Origin: Alcanivorax sp. 1008
GTDB lineage: Bacteria; Pseudomonadota; Gammaproteobacteria; Pseudomonadales; Alcanivoracaceae
NCBI RefSeq assembly: GCF_020667895.1
Contig: NZ_JAFMPS010000010.1
Coordinates: forward strand, 1 to 64,000
DNA: 64,000 bases
Direction of reading: 5' to 3'
Below the pieces are notes generated by a model that did no database searches, was not told the DNA's origin, and saw only the letters and a list, made by a program, of their open reading frames with translations. Positions 1 to 9,908 of the stretch are shown here, in pieces. Position 1 is the stretch's first letter. Every line of letters begins with the position of its first letter. Made by a program: the position numbers and the translations under genes.

Positions 1-165
1 CGCTTAAATCATGCTCAGCAAAACCAATATCACTCAATGAATGACTCGATAGTGCTGATATCTTTTTTGAAGATATCGCCCCATCAGAGCTCACACGTTT
101 GTCTGCCTGATTGTTAAAGAGCTGCGGAAACTTGCCGCTGCGTCGACTGCTATGCCGTCGCCGTG
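1..165 (-). other. 5' leader of an rRNA operon (16S gene lies beyond the left edge)
   Basis: Read on the minus strand, this stretch has the order of an rrn leader: promoter, boxA, spacer, then AT-rich sequence where the 16S precursor stem would begin. A hairpin with arms at 57-64 and 70-77 sits between boxA and the edge. No 16S sequence is present, so the rRNA gene itself would start at or beyond position 1. The identification rests on the boxA match and the promoter upstream. The plus-strand open frames here are shadows. Confidence 0.75.
110..122 (-). promoter_or_regulatory. boxA antitermination site of an rRNA operon
   Basis: The minus strand reads GCTCTTTAACAAT, the boxA of enterobacterial rrn leaders, followed by CAGGCAGACAAACGTGTG, which resembles the boxC side of the E. 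coli leader. BoxA RNA recruits NusB/NusE so that polymerase reads through the rRNA genes. It lies about 45 bases downstream of the promoter at 173-200. Confidence 0.85.
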
Positions 166-172
166 GGTGCGC

Positions 173-200
173 ATTCTATGGAACGGCGCACCGGAGTCAA
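173..200 (-). promoter_or_regulatory. rRNA P1-type sigma70 promoter
   Basis: On the minus strand: -35 TTGACT (195-200), a 16-base spacer and -10 TAGAAT (173-178). An A/T-rich stretch lies directly upstream, as expected of an UP element. The sequence after the -10 is GC-rich (GCGCACC), the discriminator type linked to stringent (ppGpp) control of rRNA promoters. It points at the boxA leader, so it most likely drives the rRNA operon left of the window. Confidence 0.8.
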
Positions 201-261
201 CTACTTTTCATTATCTTTTGATTGTTCGGTCACGAAACAGTCAATTAACCCAAGAAAGCCT

Positions 262-279
262 GTTTTTCGCCCGAAAAAC
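262..279 (-). terminator. possible terminator hairpin after pssA
   Basis: An 18-base inverted repeat, GTTTTTCG-CC-CGAAAAAC, lies about 30 bases past the pssA stop and upstream of the rRNA promoter. The following T-run is poor, so termination efficiency is uncertain. Confidence 0.4.
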
Positions 280-306
280 GGCGAAAAAACAATCCCCTGG
301 AAAGCC

Positions 307-1107
307 TCAAACGGCCGAAGCCCTCCGTTGCCGGTAGCGTCGAAGCAGGTCAAGTACCACCCCACTACCGGCATAGATAACCCCGACAGCAAGAAGCACC
401 AGCGGCGGATCAAGAACAATAATCGCAAACGCAATAATTACCCCAAGCAATGCCCTGACCGGGACCCGACCAATGTGGTACTCCTTGAAACTCTGGTAAC
501 GGACGGAAGAGACCATTAGCAGACCCGCTGCAGCGGTGACAAAAGCCACCACATAGGCCACGTCGTGCCCGTCAATACCCTTGGCTGCCCCCAGCCACAC
601 CATGGTGGCCACCAAACCCGCACCACTGGGACTGGGCAACCCTGTGAAATAGCGCTTGTCGGAGGTTTCCACCTGAACATTGAAGCGCGCCAGCCGCAGG
701 GCGGCACAGGCCACATAGATAAAAGCAGCCGCCCAGCCGAGCTTGCCAAGGTCCGTCAGCGCCCAGGCATAGGCAACCAATCCTGGAGCCACCCCAAAGG
801 CAACGCAGTCGGACAATGAATCGTATTCTGCGCCAAACTTTGACTGGGTATTGGTCATTCTGGCGACACTGCCGTCTAGGCCATCCAAAATACCGGCAAC
901 AATAATGGCGATCGCCGCACTTTCGAAATGGCCATTCATGGCCGCCACGATGGCATAGAAGCCGGCGAACATGGCGCCGGTGGTGATCAGATTGGGGAGC
1001 AGGTACACCCCTTTATGGCGCACACCTTGACGGGCGGCATCCACCTCTATCACCTCAAATTCGTGATCCTCCGGCTTTTCCGCCGGCTTATCCTGATGCT
1101 CATTCAT
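307..1107 (-). CDS. pssA: CDP-diacylglycerol--serine O-phosphatidyltransferase
   Basis: This integral membrane enzyme makes phosphatidylserine from CDP-diacylglycerol and L-serine, the committed step to phosphatidylethanolamine. The 266-residue product carries a complete CDP-alcohol phosphatidyltransferase signature: D78-G79, A82-R83, G92, D96 and D100 with canonical spacing. Several hydrophobic helices follow, and a charged cytosolic N-terminus of about 30 residues precedes. This is the type II (membrane, Bacillus/Pseudomonas-like) synthase, not the phospholipase D-like E. coli form. The start ATG has a strong GGAGGAG ribosome site. It lies downstream of ilvC but beyond that gene's terminator, so it probably has its own promoter. 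Confidence 0.93.
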   Translation of the reverse strand: MNEHQDKPAEKPEDHEFEVIEVDAARQGVRHKGVYLLPNLITTGAMFAGFYAIVAAMNGHFESAAIAIIVAGILDGLDGSVARMTNTQSKFGAEYDSLSDCVAFGVAPGLVAYAWALTDLGKLGWAAAFIYVACAALRLARFNVQVETSDKRYFTGLPSPSGAGLVATMVWLGAAKGIDGHDVAYVVAFVTAAAGLLMVSSVRYQSFKEYHIGRVPVRALLGVIIAFAIIVLDPPLVLLAVGVIYAGSGVVLDLLRRYRQRRASAV

Positions 1108-1173
1108 TGGCTGCTCCTCCGCCCAGTCCAGCTGGCCATCAACATATGCCCCGATTATCCGCTATCGGCAAAC

Positions 1174-1203
1174 AAAAAACGCGGCCGAAGCCGCGCTTTT
1201 TAA
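1174..1203 (-). terminator. rho-independent terminator of ilvC
   Basis: On the minus strand a CGCGGC / GCCGCG stem with a tight tetraloop is followed by a run of T (TTTTTTGTTT). It lies about 20 bases past the ilvC stop and ends the ilv operon before pssA. Confidence 0.85.
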
Positions 1204-1222
1204 CAGCAGCATAGCGCCAGAA

Positions 1223-2272
<1,050 letters not shown>

Positions 2273-2328
2273 TTAAGGCGGCGAATAATACGATTCTGCC
2301 GGCGATTACTCCACCACCGGCGCACAAA

Positions 2329-2820
2329 TCAGATGCTCAGTACCTTCTCACCCCGGGAAATACCTGACACCCCGGTACGCACCACTTCCAGCACCTGAGC
2401 ATCGCCGATGGTACCAACAAAGGCATCCAGCTTATCCGAAGTACCAGCCAACTGGACGGTATAGACGGAACTGGTCACATCGACAATCTGGCCACGGAAG
2501 ATATCCACGGTACGCTTGACCTCGGCACGCTGGGCACCGGTGGCCTTGACCTTGCACAGCATAAGCTCACGCTCAATGTGCGGACCTTCGGTCAGATCCA
2601 CCAGCTTGACCACCTCGATCAGCTTGTTCAGGTTCTTGGTGATGCGCTCAATCTGCCGATCATCGCCAAAGGTTGTCAGCGTTAGCCGGGACAGCGTCCT
2701 GTCTTCAGTGGGTGCCACCGTTAGCGTTTCAATGTTATAGCCGCGCTGAGAGAACAGACCCACCACGCGGGACAGAGCACCTGGCTCGTTTTCCATCAGG
2801 ATTGAAATGATCCGTCTCAT
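2329..2820 (-). CDS. ilvN: acetolactate synthase small (regulatory) subunit
   Basis: Regulatory subunit of acetohydroxyacid synthase; it binds valine through an N-terminal ACT domain and activates the large subunit. The 163-residue product starts MRRIISILMENEPGAL, the usual ACT opening, and has the common length for the IlvH/IlvN family. The ATG at 2820 sits two bases past the stop codon of ilvI, implying translational coupling; an in-frame extension into ilvI was not used. The symbol ilvH would be equally defensible. Confidence 0.93.
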   Translation of the reverse strand: MRRIISILMENEPGALSRVVGLFSQRGYNIETLTVAPTEDRTLSRLTLTTFGDDRQIERITKNLNKLIEVVKLVDLTEGPHIERELMLCKVKATGAQRAEVKRTVDIFRGQIVDVTSSVYTVQLAGTSDKLDAFVGTIGDAQVLEVVRTGVSGISRGEKVLSI

Positions 2821-2822
2821 GA

Positions 2823-4544
2823 TCAGGTCCGCTCCGTTTTGCTGAGCCACATGTCGCGCATCGAACCATCGGCGATGTGCATGGGGTATACGTGCTCACT
2901 CGGATCCACATAGATATCCATAAATACCAATCGATCCTTAAGGGAGAACGCTTTTTCCATTGCCTCATCCAGATCCTCGATCCGATCGACACGGATCCCG
3001 ACATGGCCATAGGACTCTGCCAAGCGGACAAAGTCTGGCAGAGAGTCCATATACGACTGGCTATGACGGCCGCCGTACTGCATGTCTTGCCATTGGCGAA
3101 CCATGCCCAGAGCCTGATTATTAATGTTAATAATCTTGATCGGCAGACCGTACTGCAGACAGGTAGACAGCTCCTGAATGTTCATCTGGATCGAGCCTTC
3201 ACCAGTAACACAGGCAACCATCGCATCCGGGAAAGCGAACTGGACGCCGATAGCCGATGGAAGGCCAAAGCCCATGGTGCCGAGACCACCGGAATTGATC
3301 CAGCGACGCGGCTTGTCGAACTTGTAGAACTGTGCAGCGAACATCTGATGCTGACCCACGTCGGAGGTCACATAGGCATCGCCCTTGGTAGCTTTATACA
3401 AAGCTTGCACCACCTGCTGCGGCTTCATGGGACCGCCATCGTTCACTTCGTAACGAAGGCCATGATATTCACGCCACCCCTTGATCTCGTCCCACCAGCG
3501 CTGCAGCGCTTTAGCATCAGGGCGATCCGGCGACTCTTCAATCATCGAAACCATTTCCTCAAGCACCTGCCTTACCGGCCCAACAATGGGCACATCGGCA
3601 CGCACATTCTTGGAAATGCTTGCAGGGTCAACATCCACATGAATAACCGTGGCCCCCGGGCAAAACTTCTCCGCGTGATTGGTCACACGGTCATCAAAAC
3701 GGGCGCCCACCGCGACGATCAGGTCACTGCTATGCATGACCATATTTGCCTCGTAGGTGCCGTGCATGCCGAGCATGCCGAGGAACTGCGAGTCAGAGCC
3801 AGGATAGGCGCCAAGCCCCATCAACGTGTTAGTCACAGGGAAATTCAGTAGCTTGGCAAGCTTGGTCAAGTACTCACTGCCATCACCCAGAATCACCCCG
3901 CCCCCGGCGTAGATCACCGGCCGGCGAGCCTTGAGCATCTCGTCGACTGCCTTGCGAATCTGCCCAGAGTGACCGCGAGCCACCGGCGAGTAAGAGCGCA
4001 TTTTGACTTTCTTCGGGTATTCGTAAGGCACCTTCACCAGCGGGCTGGTCTGGTCCTTGGGAATATCTACCAGCACCGGGCCAGGCCGACCCGTGGTGGC
4101 GATATAAAAGGCCTTCTTCATCATTTCGGGAATATCTTCAGGCTTTCGTACCGAGAAGCTGTGCTTCACGATTGGCCGACAGATACCCACCATGTCAGTC
4201 TCCTGGAAGGCGTCGTCGCCGATCCAGTCCGAACGCACCTGCCCCGAAAGCACCACCATTGGAATCGAGTCCATATAGGCTGTGGCAATACCGGTTACTG
4301 CGTTAGTCGCACCAGGGCCGGATGTAACCAGCACCACCCCGGGCTTGCCGGTAGCGCGGGAATAGCCATCCGCAGCATGGGTCGCGGCCTGCTCGTGGCG
4401 CACAAGAATGTGCTGCACCTTGTCTTGCTGGAACAGAGCATCGTAAATATGAAGAACGGCACCACCTGGGTAGCCGAAAATGATTTCTACACCTTCGTCC
4501 TGCAACGCGCGAACCAACATCTCCGCGCCAGATAATTTTTCCAC
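2823..4544 (-). CDS. ilvI: acetolactate synthase large (catalytic) subunit
   Basis: Thiamine diphosphate and FAD enzyme condensing two pyruvates to acetolactate, or pyruvate with 2-oxobutyrate, at the head of branched-chain amino acid synthesis. The 573-residue product has the cofactor-activating glutamate in RHEQ (E51), the SGPGATN loop and the C-terminal ThDP/Mg motif starting GEGS and ending near IININN. The start is GTG at 4544 with AGAGGG upstream. It is the first gene of ilvI-ilvN-ilvC and is preceded by a leader of about 260 bases. Assignment to ilvI rather than ilvB is by overall resemblance. Confidence 0.94.
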   Translation of the reverse strand: MEKLSGAEMLVRALQDEGVEIIFGYPGGAVLHIYDALFQQDKVQHILVRHEQAATHAADGYSRATGKPGVVLVTSGPGATNAVTGIATAYMDSIPMVVLSGQVRSDWIGDDAFQETDMVGICRPIVKHSFSVRKPEDIPEMMKKAFYIATTGRPGPVLVDIPKDQTSPLVKVPYEYPKKVKMRSYSPVARGHSGQIRKAVDEMLKARRPVIYAGGGVILGDGSEYLTKLAKLLNFPVTNTLMGLGAYPGSDSQFLGMLGMHGTYEANMVMHSSDLIVAVGARFDDRVTNHAEKFCPGATVIHVDVDPASISKNVRADVPIVGPVRQVLEEMVSMIEESPDRPDAKALQRWWDEIKGWREYHGLRYEVNDGGPMKPQQVVQALYKATKGDAYVTSDVGQHQMFAAQFYKFDKPRRWINSGGLGTMGFGLPSAIGVQFAFPDAMVACVTGEGSIQMNIQELSTCLQYGLPIKIININNQALGMVRQWQDMQYGGRHSQSYMDSLPDFVRLAESYGHVGIRVDRIEDLDEAMEKAFSLKDRLVFMDIYVDPSEHVYPMHIADGSMRDMWLSKTERT

Positions 4545-4906
4545 AGTGAAGCCCTCTACTGTTCAAACCACACGAGCCGGCACGGCGGCGCCGTCCAGCC
4601 TTGGCAAGATCCATCGTCGGTTTTGCTGGTCTGCGAAAGGAAAGCGCTATTGGGCTTTCCGACATGCCGGGCGGAGGTTGGCCGCCGCGGAGCAGACTAT
4701 GGGGACGGTGTGGCAGTGTCACTGCTAGGACGCCGCGGTAACGACGCCCGGATTCCCGGCCGGTCCGTTGCGGGGGTATTGCGACGGGCGGTCTCGAACT
4801 CCGGAGACCAGCAATTCTGGCAGATAAATACCTGTTGTCAAACAGCCAAAGCCCCGGCGGGGTTGCCGCAGGCAGGCCCGGCAGGGCATTCTAGCGAGGG
4901 AGAACA
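4545..4906. other. intergenic region: ilv leader on minus, upstream of the DUF4124 gene on plus
   Basis: This 362-base gap holds the ilv promoter at 4814-4841 and, between it and ilvI, a transcribed leader of about 260 bases. The leader contains a hairpin (arms GGAAAGC and GCTTTCC, 4639-4660) with a short T-rich tail. I looked for a leader peptide rich in Ile, Val or Leu codons and found none. Open frames across the gap look like shadows. Confidence 0.5.
4814..4841 (-). promoter_or_regulatory. sigma70 promoter of the ilvINC operon
   Basis: On the minus strand: consensus -35 TTGACA (4836-4841), a 16-base spacer and -10 CAGAAT (4814-4819). It faces ilvI, giving a predicted 5' untranslated leader of about 260 bases. 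No other good promoter was seen nearer to ilvI. Confidence 0.6.
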
Positions 4907-5386
4907 ATGAATTACGGAGAAACCATGATCCGTCAGGCTCGAATAGTCACCACAGTGATGATCGGCATACTACTTTGCGGCACAGCGACGGCGGCAAAGT
5001 TTTACCGCTGGACAGATGACAGCGGGGTCACCCACTACACCCAAACTCCCCCGCCAGAAGGGGTTCAGAGCAAGGAGGTTCGCACCCTTGGTCCCTCTTC
5101 GGATCAGGATGCGGAGCTTGAGCGACTTAAGGAACAGCGGCAGCGGGCAGAGGCCGCCCGCCAGCAGCAGGCCAAACAGCAAGCCGACGCTGAGCAGGAA
5201 GCCACTGCCCCCGACCAAGCCACCGAGGAGCGCTGCGAGCAGCACCGCAAGAATCTGGATGAATTGCGCAACAGACCTGTGGTTCGCACTACTGACCCGG
5301 ATACCGGCGAGGTCATTACTCTGGATGACGAAGGGCGTCAGAAGATGATTGAGCAAACACAGGAAGCCCTGAAGCTATGCCCATAG
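4907..5386 (+). CDS. DUF4124 domain-containing periplasmic protein
   Basis: Function is unknown. The 159-residue product begins with a Sec-type signal peptide ending near GTATAA, followed immediately by the DUF4124 hallmark KFYRWTDDSGVTHYTQTPP. After that comes a highly charged Glu/Gln/Arg/Ala-rich coiled-coil segment (about residues 65-115). Proteins of this type are common, mostly uncharacterised envelope proteins of gammaproteobacteria. Two starts are possible: ATG 4907 with AGGGAGA upstream, and ATG 4925 (MIRQARIV), also with GGAG, which gives a more typical signal peptide. It converges on clpB, sharing a terminator. Confidence 0.8.
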   Translation: MNYGETMIRQARIVTTVMIGILLCGTATAAKFYRWTDDSGVTHYTQTPPPEGVQSKEVRTLGPSSDQDAELERLKEQRQRAEAARQQQAKQQADAEQEATAPDQATEERCEQHRKNLDELRNRPVVRTTDPDTGEVITLDDEGRQKMIEQTQEALKLCP

Positions 5387-5413
5387 CCCAATAGCTCTGG
5401 TGACACAAAATAG

Positions 5414-5438
5414 AAAAGGCCGTCTATGACGGCCTTTT
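5414..5438. terminator. bidirectional terminator between the DUF4124 gene and clpB
   Basis: Inverted repeat with arms AAAAGGCCGTC (5414-5424) and GACGGCCTTTT (5428-5438), T-rich on both strands. It serves the convergent genes on either side; the clpB stop codon abuts it directly. Confidence 0.9.
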
Positions 5439-8030
5439 TTATTCGTGCTGCCTGCCTAAGGACTTGCTAAAGGTCAACGCATCACCCTCAACACCGACTT
5501 TGATAACATCCCCTGGAGCATAGTCTCCACTAAGAATGCGCTGCGCCAGAGGATTTTCAATCCGCTGTTGAATTGCCCGCTTTAGAGGACGGGCGCCATA
5601 CACCGGATCGTAACCAGCGACTACCAGCATATCGAGCGCCTCGGCAGTCAGGTCGATTTTCAGATCGCGCTCAGCCAAGCGGCGACGCAAGCCATCCAGC
5701 TGAATGTTGGCAATACCATGGATCTGATCCCGGGCCAGCGGATGAAATACAACGACCTCGTCAATACGGTTAATAAACTCCGGCCGGAAATGTCCACCAA
5801 CCACGTCCATCACGGCCGACTTCATGCGCTCATAGTTATCTTCGCCAGCCATTTGCTGTATCAAATCCGAGCCCAGATTGGATGTCATCACGACTACCGT
5901 ATTGCGGAAGTCCACTGTGCGCCCCTGACCATCAGTCAGACGCCCATCATCCAACACCTGAAGCAAGATATTGAAAACATCCGGATGCGCCTTCTCAACC
6001 TCGTCCAGCAGGAGCACCGCATAGGGACGCCGACGCACCGCCTCGGTGAGATAGCCACCCTCTTCATATCCAACATATCCCGGAGGCGCACCGATTAACC
6101 GAGCTACGGAGTGCTTCTCCATAAACTCCGACATATCAATCCGCACCATCGCTTCTTCGGTATCAAATAGAAATTCCGCCAGCGACTTGCATAGCTCCGT
6201 TTTACCCACACCGGTTGGCCCCAAAAAGAGGAACGAACCATTGGGGCGATTAGGATCCGACAGGCCTGCACGCGAACGACGTACCGCATTAGCCACAGCG
6301 ACGACTGCCTCATCCTGACCCACCACTCGGTTATGCAACGCGTCTTCCATGCGTAGCAGCTTGTCGCGCTCTCCCTCAAGCATTTTTGACACCGGAATAC
6401 CGGTCCACTTGGAAACTACCTCGGCAATTTCTTCATCGGTGACTTTATTACGTAATAGCTGCGTCTCTACCTCAGCACCCTGAGCACTCTTCAGTCTGTT
6501 TTCAAGCTCCGGGATAACGCCGTATTGCAACTCGGACATACGGCTCAAGTCACCAGCGCGACGAGCTTGATCCATTTCCAAACGAGCCTTTTCAAGCTCA
6601 GCTTTGTGATTCTGCGCACCGGCAAGAGTGGCTTTCTCCGCATCCCATACTTCACGCAGATCGGCATACTCCTTTTCAAGGCGGTCGATATCCTCCTCTA
6701 GCTTATCCAGACGCTTCTTGCTTGCATCATCAGTTTCTTTGCGCAGCGCTTCGCGCTCCATTTTCAACTGAATCAGCTTACGATCCAAACGGTCCATCTC
6801 CTCCGGCATAGAGTCGATTTCCATACGAATGCGGCTACCCGCCTCGTCAATCAGATCGATGGCCTTATCCGGCAACTGCCGATCAGTGATATAACGCTGC
6901 GATAGCTTAGCCGCCGCAATAATTGCACCGTCGGTAATTTCCACACCATGATGGACCTCATAACGCTCCTTCAGCCCGCGTAAAATGGCAATGGTGTCCT
7001 CCACCGTAGGCTCATCCACCAGCACCTTCTGGAAACGACGCTCAAGAGCTGCATCTTTTTCAATAAACTGCCGATATTCATTCAGGGTTGTAGCGCCCAC
7101 GCAATGCAGCTCACCACGAGCCAAGGCCGGCTTAAGCATATTGCCAGCGTCCATCGCTCCATCAGCTTTACCCGCACCAACCATAGTGTGCAGTTCATCA
7201 ATAAACAAAATAACCCGACCTTCCTGCTTGGCCAGCTCATTCAACACTGCCTTGAGACGCTCTTCAAACTCGCCCCGATACTTTGCCCCTGCAATTAAAG
7301 CGGCCATATCCAGAGACAAAACGCGCTTGTCTTTCAGACCTTCAGGAACCTCACCATTGACGATGCGCTGGGCAAGGCCCTCGACAATAGCCGTCTTACC
7401 CACACCGGGCTCGCCAATCAGAACAGGATTGTTTTTGGTGCGTCGCTGCAAAACCTGAATGGTGCGACGAATTTCATCGTCACGGCCAATCACTGGATCA
7501 AGCTTGCCATCTTCAGCACGCTTGGTCAGATCTACCGTGTACTTATCCAGCGCCTCACGCTTGTCTTCCGCATTCGGGTCGTTCACCGCTTCGCCTCCTC
7601 GCAGATCGCTAATTCTTTCTGCCAAAACTTCTTTGACAACTCCGGCGCGAGATAGAATCTTGCCGAGCTCGGCACCATCATCACAGGCCGCCAACAATAC
7701 TGTCTCACTGGAGACATACTGATCTCCACGCTGCTGAGCTTCACGATCCGCCAGATTGAACAGACGCGCCAAATTCTGTGAAACCTGAACATCGCCGCTA
7801 AAGGGCTTCATCACTGGCAGATTATCTATCGCTACTTGTAGCGCGACATCCAGATCGCCAACATTAATTCCCGCTCGATCCAGCAACGGACGCGCACTAC
7901 CACCCTGCTGCCGCAGCAACGCCAACATCAGGTGCACCGGTTCTATAGAGGAGTGGCTGCGCCCAACCGCCAGAGACTGAGCTTCGCCAATCGCCTCCTG
8001 AAGACGTGCGGTAAATTTTTCGTAACGCAT
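5439..8030 (-). CDS. clpB: ATP-dependent disaggregase ClpB
   Basis: Hexameric AAA+ chaperone that, with DnaK/DnaJ/GrpE, extracts polypeptides from heat-induced aggregates. The 863-residue product has the N-terminal double Clp-N repeat, a first AAA+ module (Walker A GEPGVGKT), the long coiled-coil middle domain rich in Glu/Lys/Leu, and a second AAA+ module (Walker A GPTGVGKT). No ClpP-binding loop is expected in this family. The start ATG at 8030 ([10 protein letters not shown]) follows GGAGAGG and gives the usual ClpB length; sixteen upstream in-frame codons were discarded. It follows rluD-pgeF as in E. coli and has a candidate sigma32 promoter in the 103-base gap. Confidence 0.96.
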   Translation of the reverse strand: MRYEKFTARLQEAIGEAQSLAVGRSHSSIEPVHLMLALLRQQGGSARPLLDRAGINVGDLDVALQVAIDNLPVMKPFSGDVQVSQNLARLFNLADREAQQRGDQYVSSETVLLAACDDGAELGKILSRAGVVKEVLAERISDLRGGEAVNDPNAEDKREALDKYTVDLTKRAEDGKLDPVIGRDDEIRRTIQVLQRRTKNNPVLIGEPGVGKTAIVEGLAQRIVNGEVPEGLKDKRVLSLDMAALIAGAKYRGEFEERLKAVLNELAKQEGRVILFIDELHTMVGAGKADGAMDAGNMLKPALARGELHCVGATTLNEYRQFIEKDAALERRFQKVLVDEPTVEDTIAILRGLKERYEVHHGVEITDGAIIAAAKLSQRYITDRQLPDKAIDLIDEAGSRIRMEIDSMPEEMDRLDRKLIQLKMEREALRKETDDASKKRLDKLEEDIDRLEKEYADLREVWDAEKATLAGAQNHKAELEKARLEMDQARRAGDLSRMSELQYGVIPELENRLKSAQGAEVETQLLRNKVTDEEIAEVVSKWTGIPVSKMLEGERDKLLRMEDALHNRVVGQDEAVVAVANAVRRSRAGLSDPNRPNGSFLFLGPTGVGKTELCKSLAEFLFDTEEAMVRIDMSEFMEKHSVARLIGAPPGYVGYEEGGYLTEAVRRRPYAVLLLDEVEKAHPDVFNILLQVLDDGRLTDGQGRTVDFRNTVVVMTSNLGSDLIQQMAGEDNYERMKSAVMDVVGGHFRPEFINRIDEVVVFHPLARDQIHGIANIQLDGLRRRLAERDLKIDLTAEALDMLVVAGYDPVYGARPLKRAIQQRIENPLAQRILSGDYAPGDVIKVGVEGDALTFSKSLGRQHE

Positions 8031-8066
8031 GATTTGCCTCTCCCGGACTCGATCTTGATGCCACAT

Positions 8067-8095
8067 AGGTGCGGCCATTGTCCGTACTTTTCAAG
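8067..8095 (-). promoter_or_regulatory. candidate sigma32 (heat-shock) promoter of clpB
   Basis: On the minus strand: CTTGAAA (8089-8095), a 14-base spacer, then CCGCACCT (8067-8074), close to the RpoH consensus CTTGAAA / CCCCATNT. It lies about 40 bases upstream of the clpB start, where heat-shock control is expected for this family. Confidence 0.55.
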
Positions 8096-8133
8096 TAGGA
8101 CCACCAGATCACAGGAAAGCAGAGAAGGACAAC

Positions 8134-8877
8134 TTAGTCGTTGAGCCAGATCAGGGTAGCGAAGCGGCCGGTCTGGCCATCGCGCCGATAGGAGTAATAT
8201 TCATCTAGGCGGCAACTGGTGCACAAATTGCCACCATGGATATCATTGACCCCGACAGCCTGCAGCCGGCGCCGAGCCAGTGTAAACATGTCCATCCGCC
8301 AGTGGCCGGGGCCATCCTCGCGAAACCCTCGGCCATCCCCCGGGTCCGTCGCCATAAACGCGTCGCGCACCTGATCTCCGACTTGATAGCAACTCTGGCA
8401 AATGGCTGGCCCCAACCATGCAGATAAGGGCTCACCTGCAGGCGCCAGCTGTTGCACACCGACTTCTAACATCCCGGCAAGCAGACCTCGCCAACCGGCA
8501 TGATAAGCACCCACCGCACTGCCGTCCCGACGAGCCATCAGCACTGGCAGGCAGTCGGCTGTCAACACGGCACAGGGGTGCCCGACCAGATCACAGCAAG
8601 CTCCATCGGCGCGACGATCTGCATCACCGTAGCGAACGCTACGCACGCCATGGACCTGGGTCAGCCAGAAGGGTGGTTTGGTGGTGCCAATCTGCTGATG
8701 CAGGTGAGCCCGGGCGGCTGCCACGCGAGCACTGTCATCGCCACAGTTATCGCCCAGGTTAAAGCCATCCCAGGGAGGAGGAGAATGATTCCCACGCCGA
8801 CTGGTAACCAAAGCCCGCACTCTGGAATGTGGCTGCCAATCAGGAACCAGCCACTGCTCCGGCCCGGGCAGCATCAT
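8134..8877 (-). CDS. pgeF: peptidoglycan editing factor PgeF (YfiH, multicopper polyphenol oxidase fold)
   Basis: Member of the YfiH/LACC1 family; in E. coli it removes wrongly incorporated L-Ser residues from muropeptide precursors. Purine nucleosidase and laccase-like activities have been reported for relatives. The 247-residue product keeps the zinc-binding triad in TQVHG, TADCLPV and HAGWRG. Its start overlaps the rluD stop as ATGA (8874-8877), and a second ATG follows at once. The rluD-pgeF-clpB order is conserved in gammaproteobacteria. Confidence 0.9.
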   Translation of the reverse strand: MMLPGPEQWLVPDWQPHSRVRALVTSRRGNHSPPPWDGFNLGDNCGDDSARVAAARAHLHQQIGTTKPPFWLTQVHGVRSVRYGDADRRADGACCDLVGHPCAVLTADCLPVLMARRDGSAVGAYHAGWRGLLAGMLEVGVQQLAPAGEPLSAWLGPAICQSCYQVGDQVRDAFMATDPGDGRGFREDGPGHWRMDMFTLARRRLQAVGVNDIHGGNLCTSCRLDEYYSYRRDGQTGRFATLIWLND

Positions 8878-9839
8878 TCCTCGTCCCGGTCCTTACGCAA
8901 TGTGGCCAGCAGAACCTCCATATCCTCCGGCAGCGGCGATTCGAAGCGCATTTCCTCACCGGAGCCAGGATGAATCAGGCCCAAGCGACGGGCGTGTAAA
9001 GCCTGACGGGGAAATTTGTGCAGCGCTTCGCGCAACTGCGCACTGGCACCTGCTGGAAAACGAAGTCGTCCATAAGTTTGGTCGCCCACCAACGGGTAGC
9101 GAATATGGGTCATATGCACGCGAATCTGATGGGTGCGGCCGGTTTCCAGCTGCACCCTGACAAGAGTATGGCCACGAAAGCGCTCGGTAACTCTGTAGTG
9201 CGTCACTGCCGGCTTACCGGACTGCACCACAGCCATACGCTTGCGATCCGTTGGATGACGACCAATCGGTGCCTCCACCTTGCCGCCACCCGTCATCACA
9301 CCCTGAACCACCGCTTCATACTCCCGATACAGGCTCTTGTCCTGCAACTGGGAAACCAGTGACGCATGCGCCTCTAGCGTCTTCGCCACTACCATAAGCC
9401 CAGTGGTATCGCGGTCGAGACGATGGACAATACCCGCCCGCGGCAGGTTGGCCTGGGTGGCGTTGTGGTGCAGCAACCCGTTCAACAGGGTGCCTGCGGC
9501 ATGCCCTGCCGCAGGATGCACTACTAGCCCGGCGGGCTTATCTATAACCAGCAGCTCGCCGTCTTCGTACACCACCTTGATGGTGATTGGCTCAGCCTCG
9601 TCCTCAACCTCTGGCAGCAGCACCGCATCCAGCGCCAACTCCTCGCTGCCGACCAGCTTCTGCTTGGGCTTGACCACCTCACCGTTGACGGTCAGTGCGC
9701 CGGATTTGATCCACTCCTGCAGCCTGGCCCGTGAAAAACCGCCAAAAAGCTCGGCAGCCACCTGATCAAGACGCAACCCGGCATGTTCCGGACTGGCTTG
9801 TACCTGAATCTGAATTTTCCCGTCTACGGGCTGTCCCAT
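8874..9839 (-). CDS. rluD: 23S rRNA pseudouridine(1911/1915/1917) synthase
   Basis: Modifies three uridines in helix 69 of 23S rRNA, important for subunit joining. The 321-residue product has an N-terminal S4 RNA-binding domain (about residues 16-75, including FSRARLQEWIKSGAL). The RluA-family catalytic motif is HRLDRDTTGLMVVAK, whose first Asp is the nucleophile. It is divergent from bamD across 69 bases, the same arrangement as in E. coli and Pseudomonas, and is coupled to pgeF. A TACAAT on the minus strand (9879-9884) may be its -10. Confidence 0.95.
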   Translation of the reverse strand: MGQPVDGKIQIQVQASPEHAGLRLDQVAAELFGGFSRARLQEWIKSGALTVNGEVVKPKQKLVGSEELALDAVLLPEVEDEAEPITIKVVYEDGELLVIDKPAGLVVHPAAGHAAGTLLNGLLHHNATQANLPRAGIVHRLDRDTTGLMVVAKTLEAHASLVSQLQDKSLYREYEAVVQGVMTGGGKVEAPIGRHPTDRKRMAVVQSGKPAVTHYRVTERFRGHTLVRVQLETGRTHQIRVHMTHIRYPLVGDQTYGRLRFPAGASAQLREALHKFPRQALHARRLGLIHPGSGEEMRFESPLPEDMEVLLATLRKDRDEE

Positions 9840-9908
9840 GGCGACCTGCTGCTGTGGCTGTGATTAAATACCGGCCCTATTGTAGCCTTATGATGGCAAA
9901 GAGTTCTG

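Noticed and set aside
2877-3851. 324-codon open frame antisense to ilvI
   Set aside because: Shadow of a well-supported gene with no domain signal of its own.
4625-4806. A leader peptide for ilv attenuation
   Set aside because: Frames in the leader lack runs of Ile, Val or Leu codons, and the main one runs on into ilvI without a stop.
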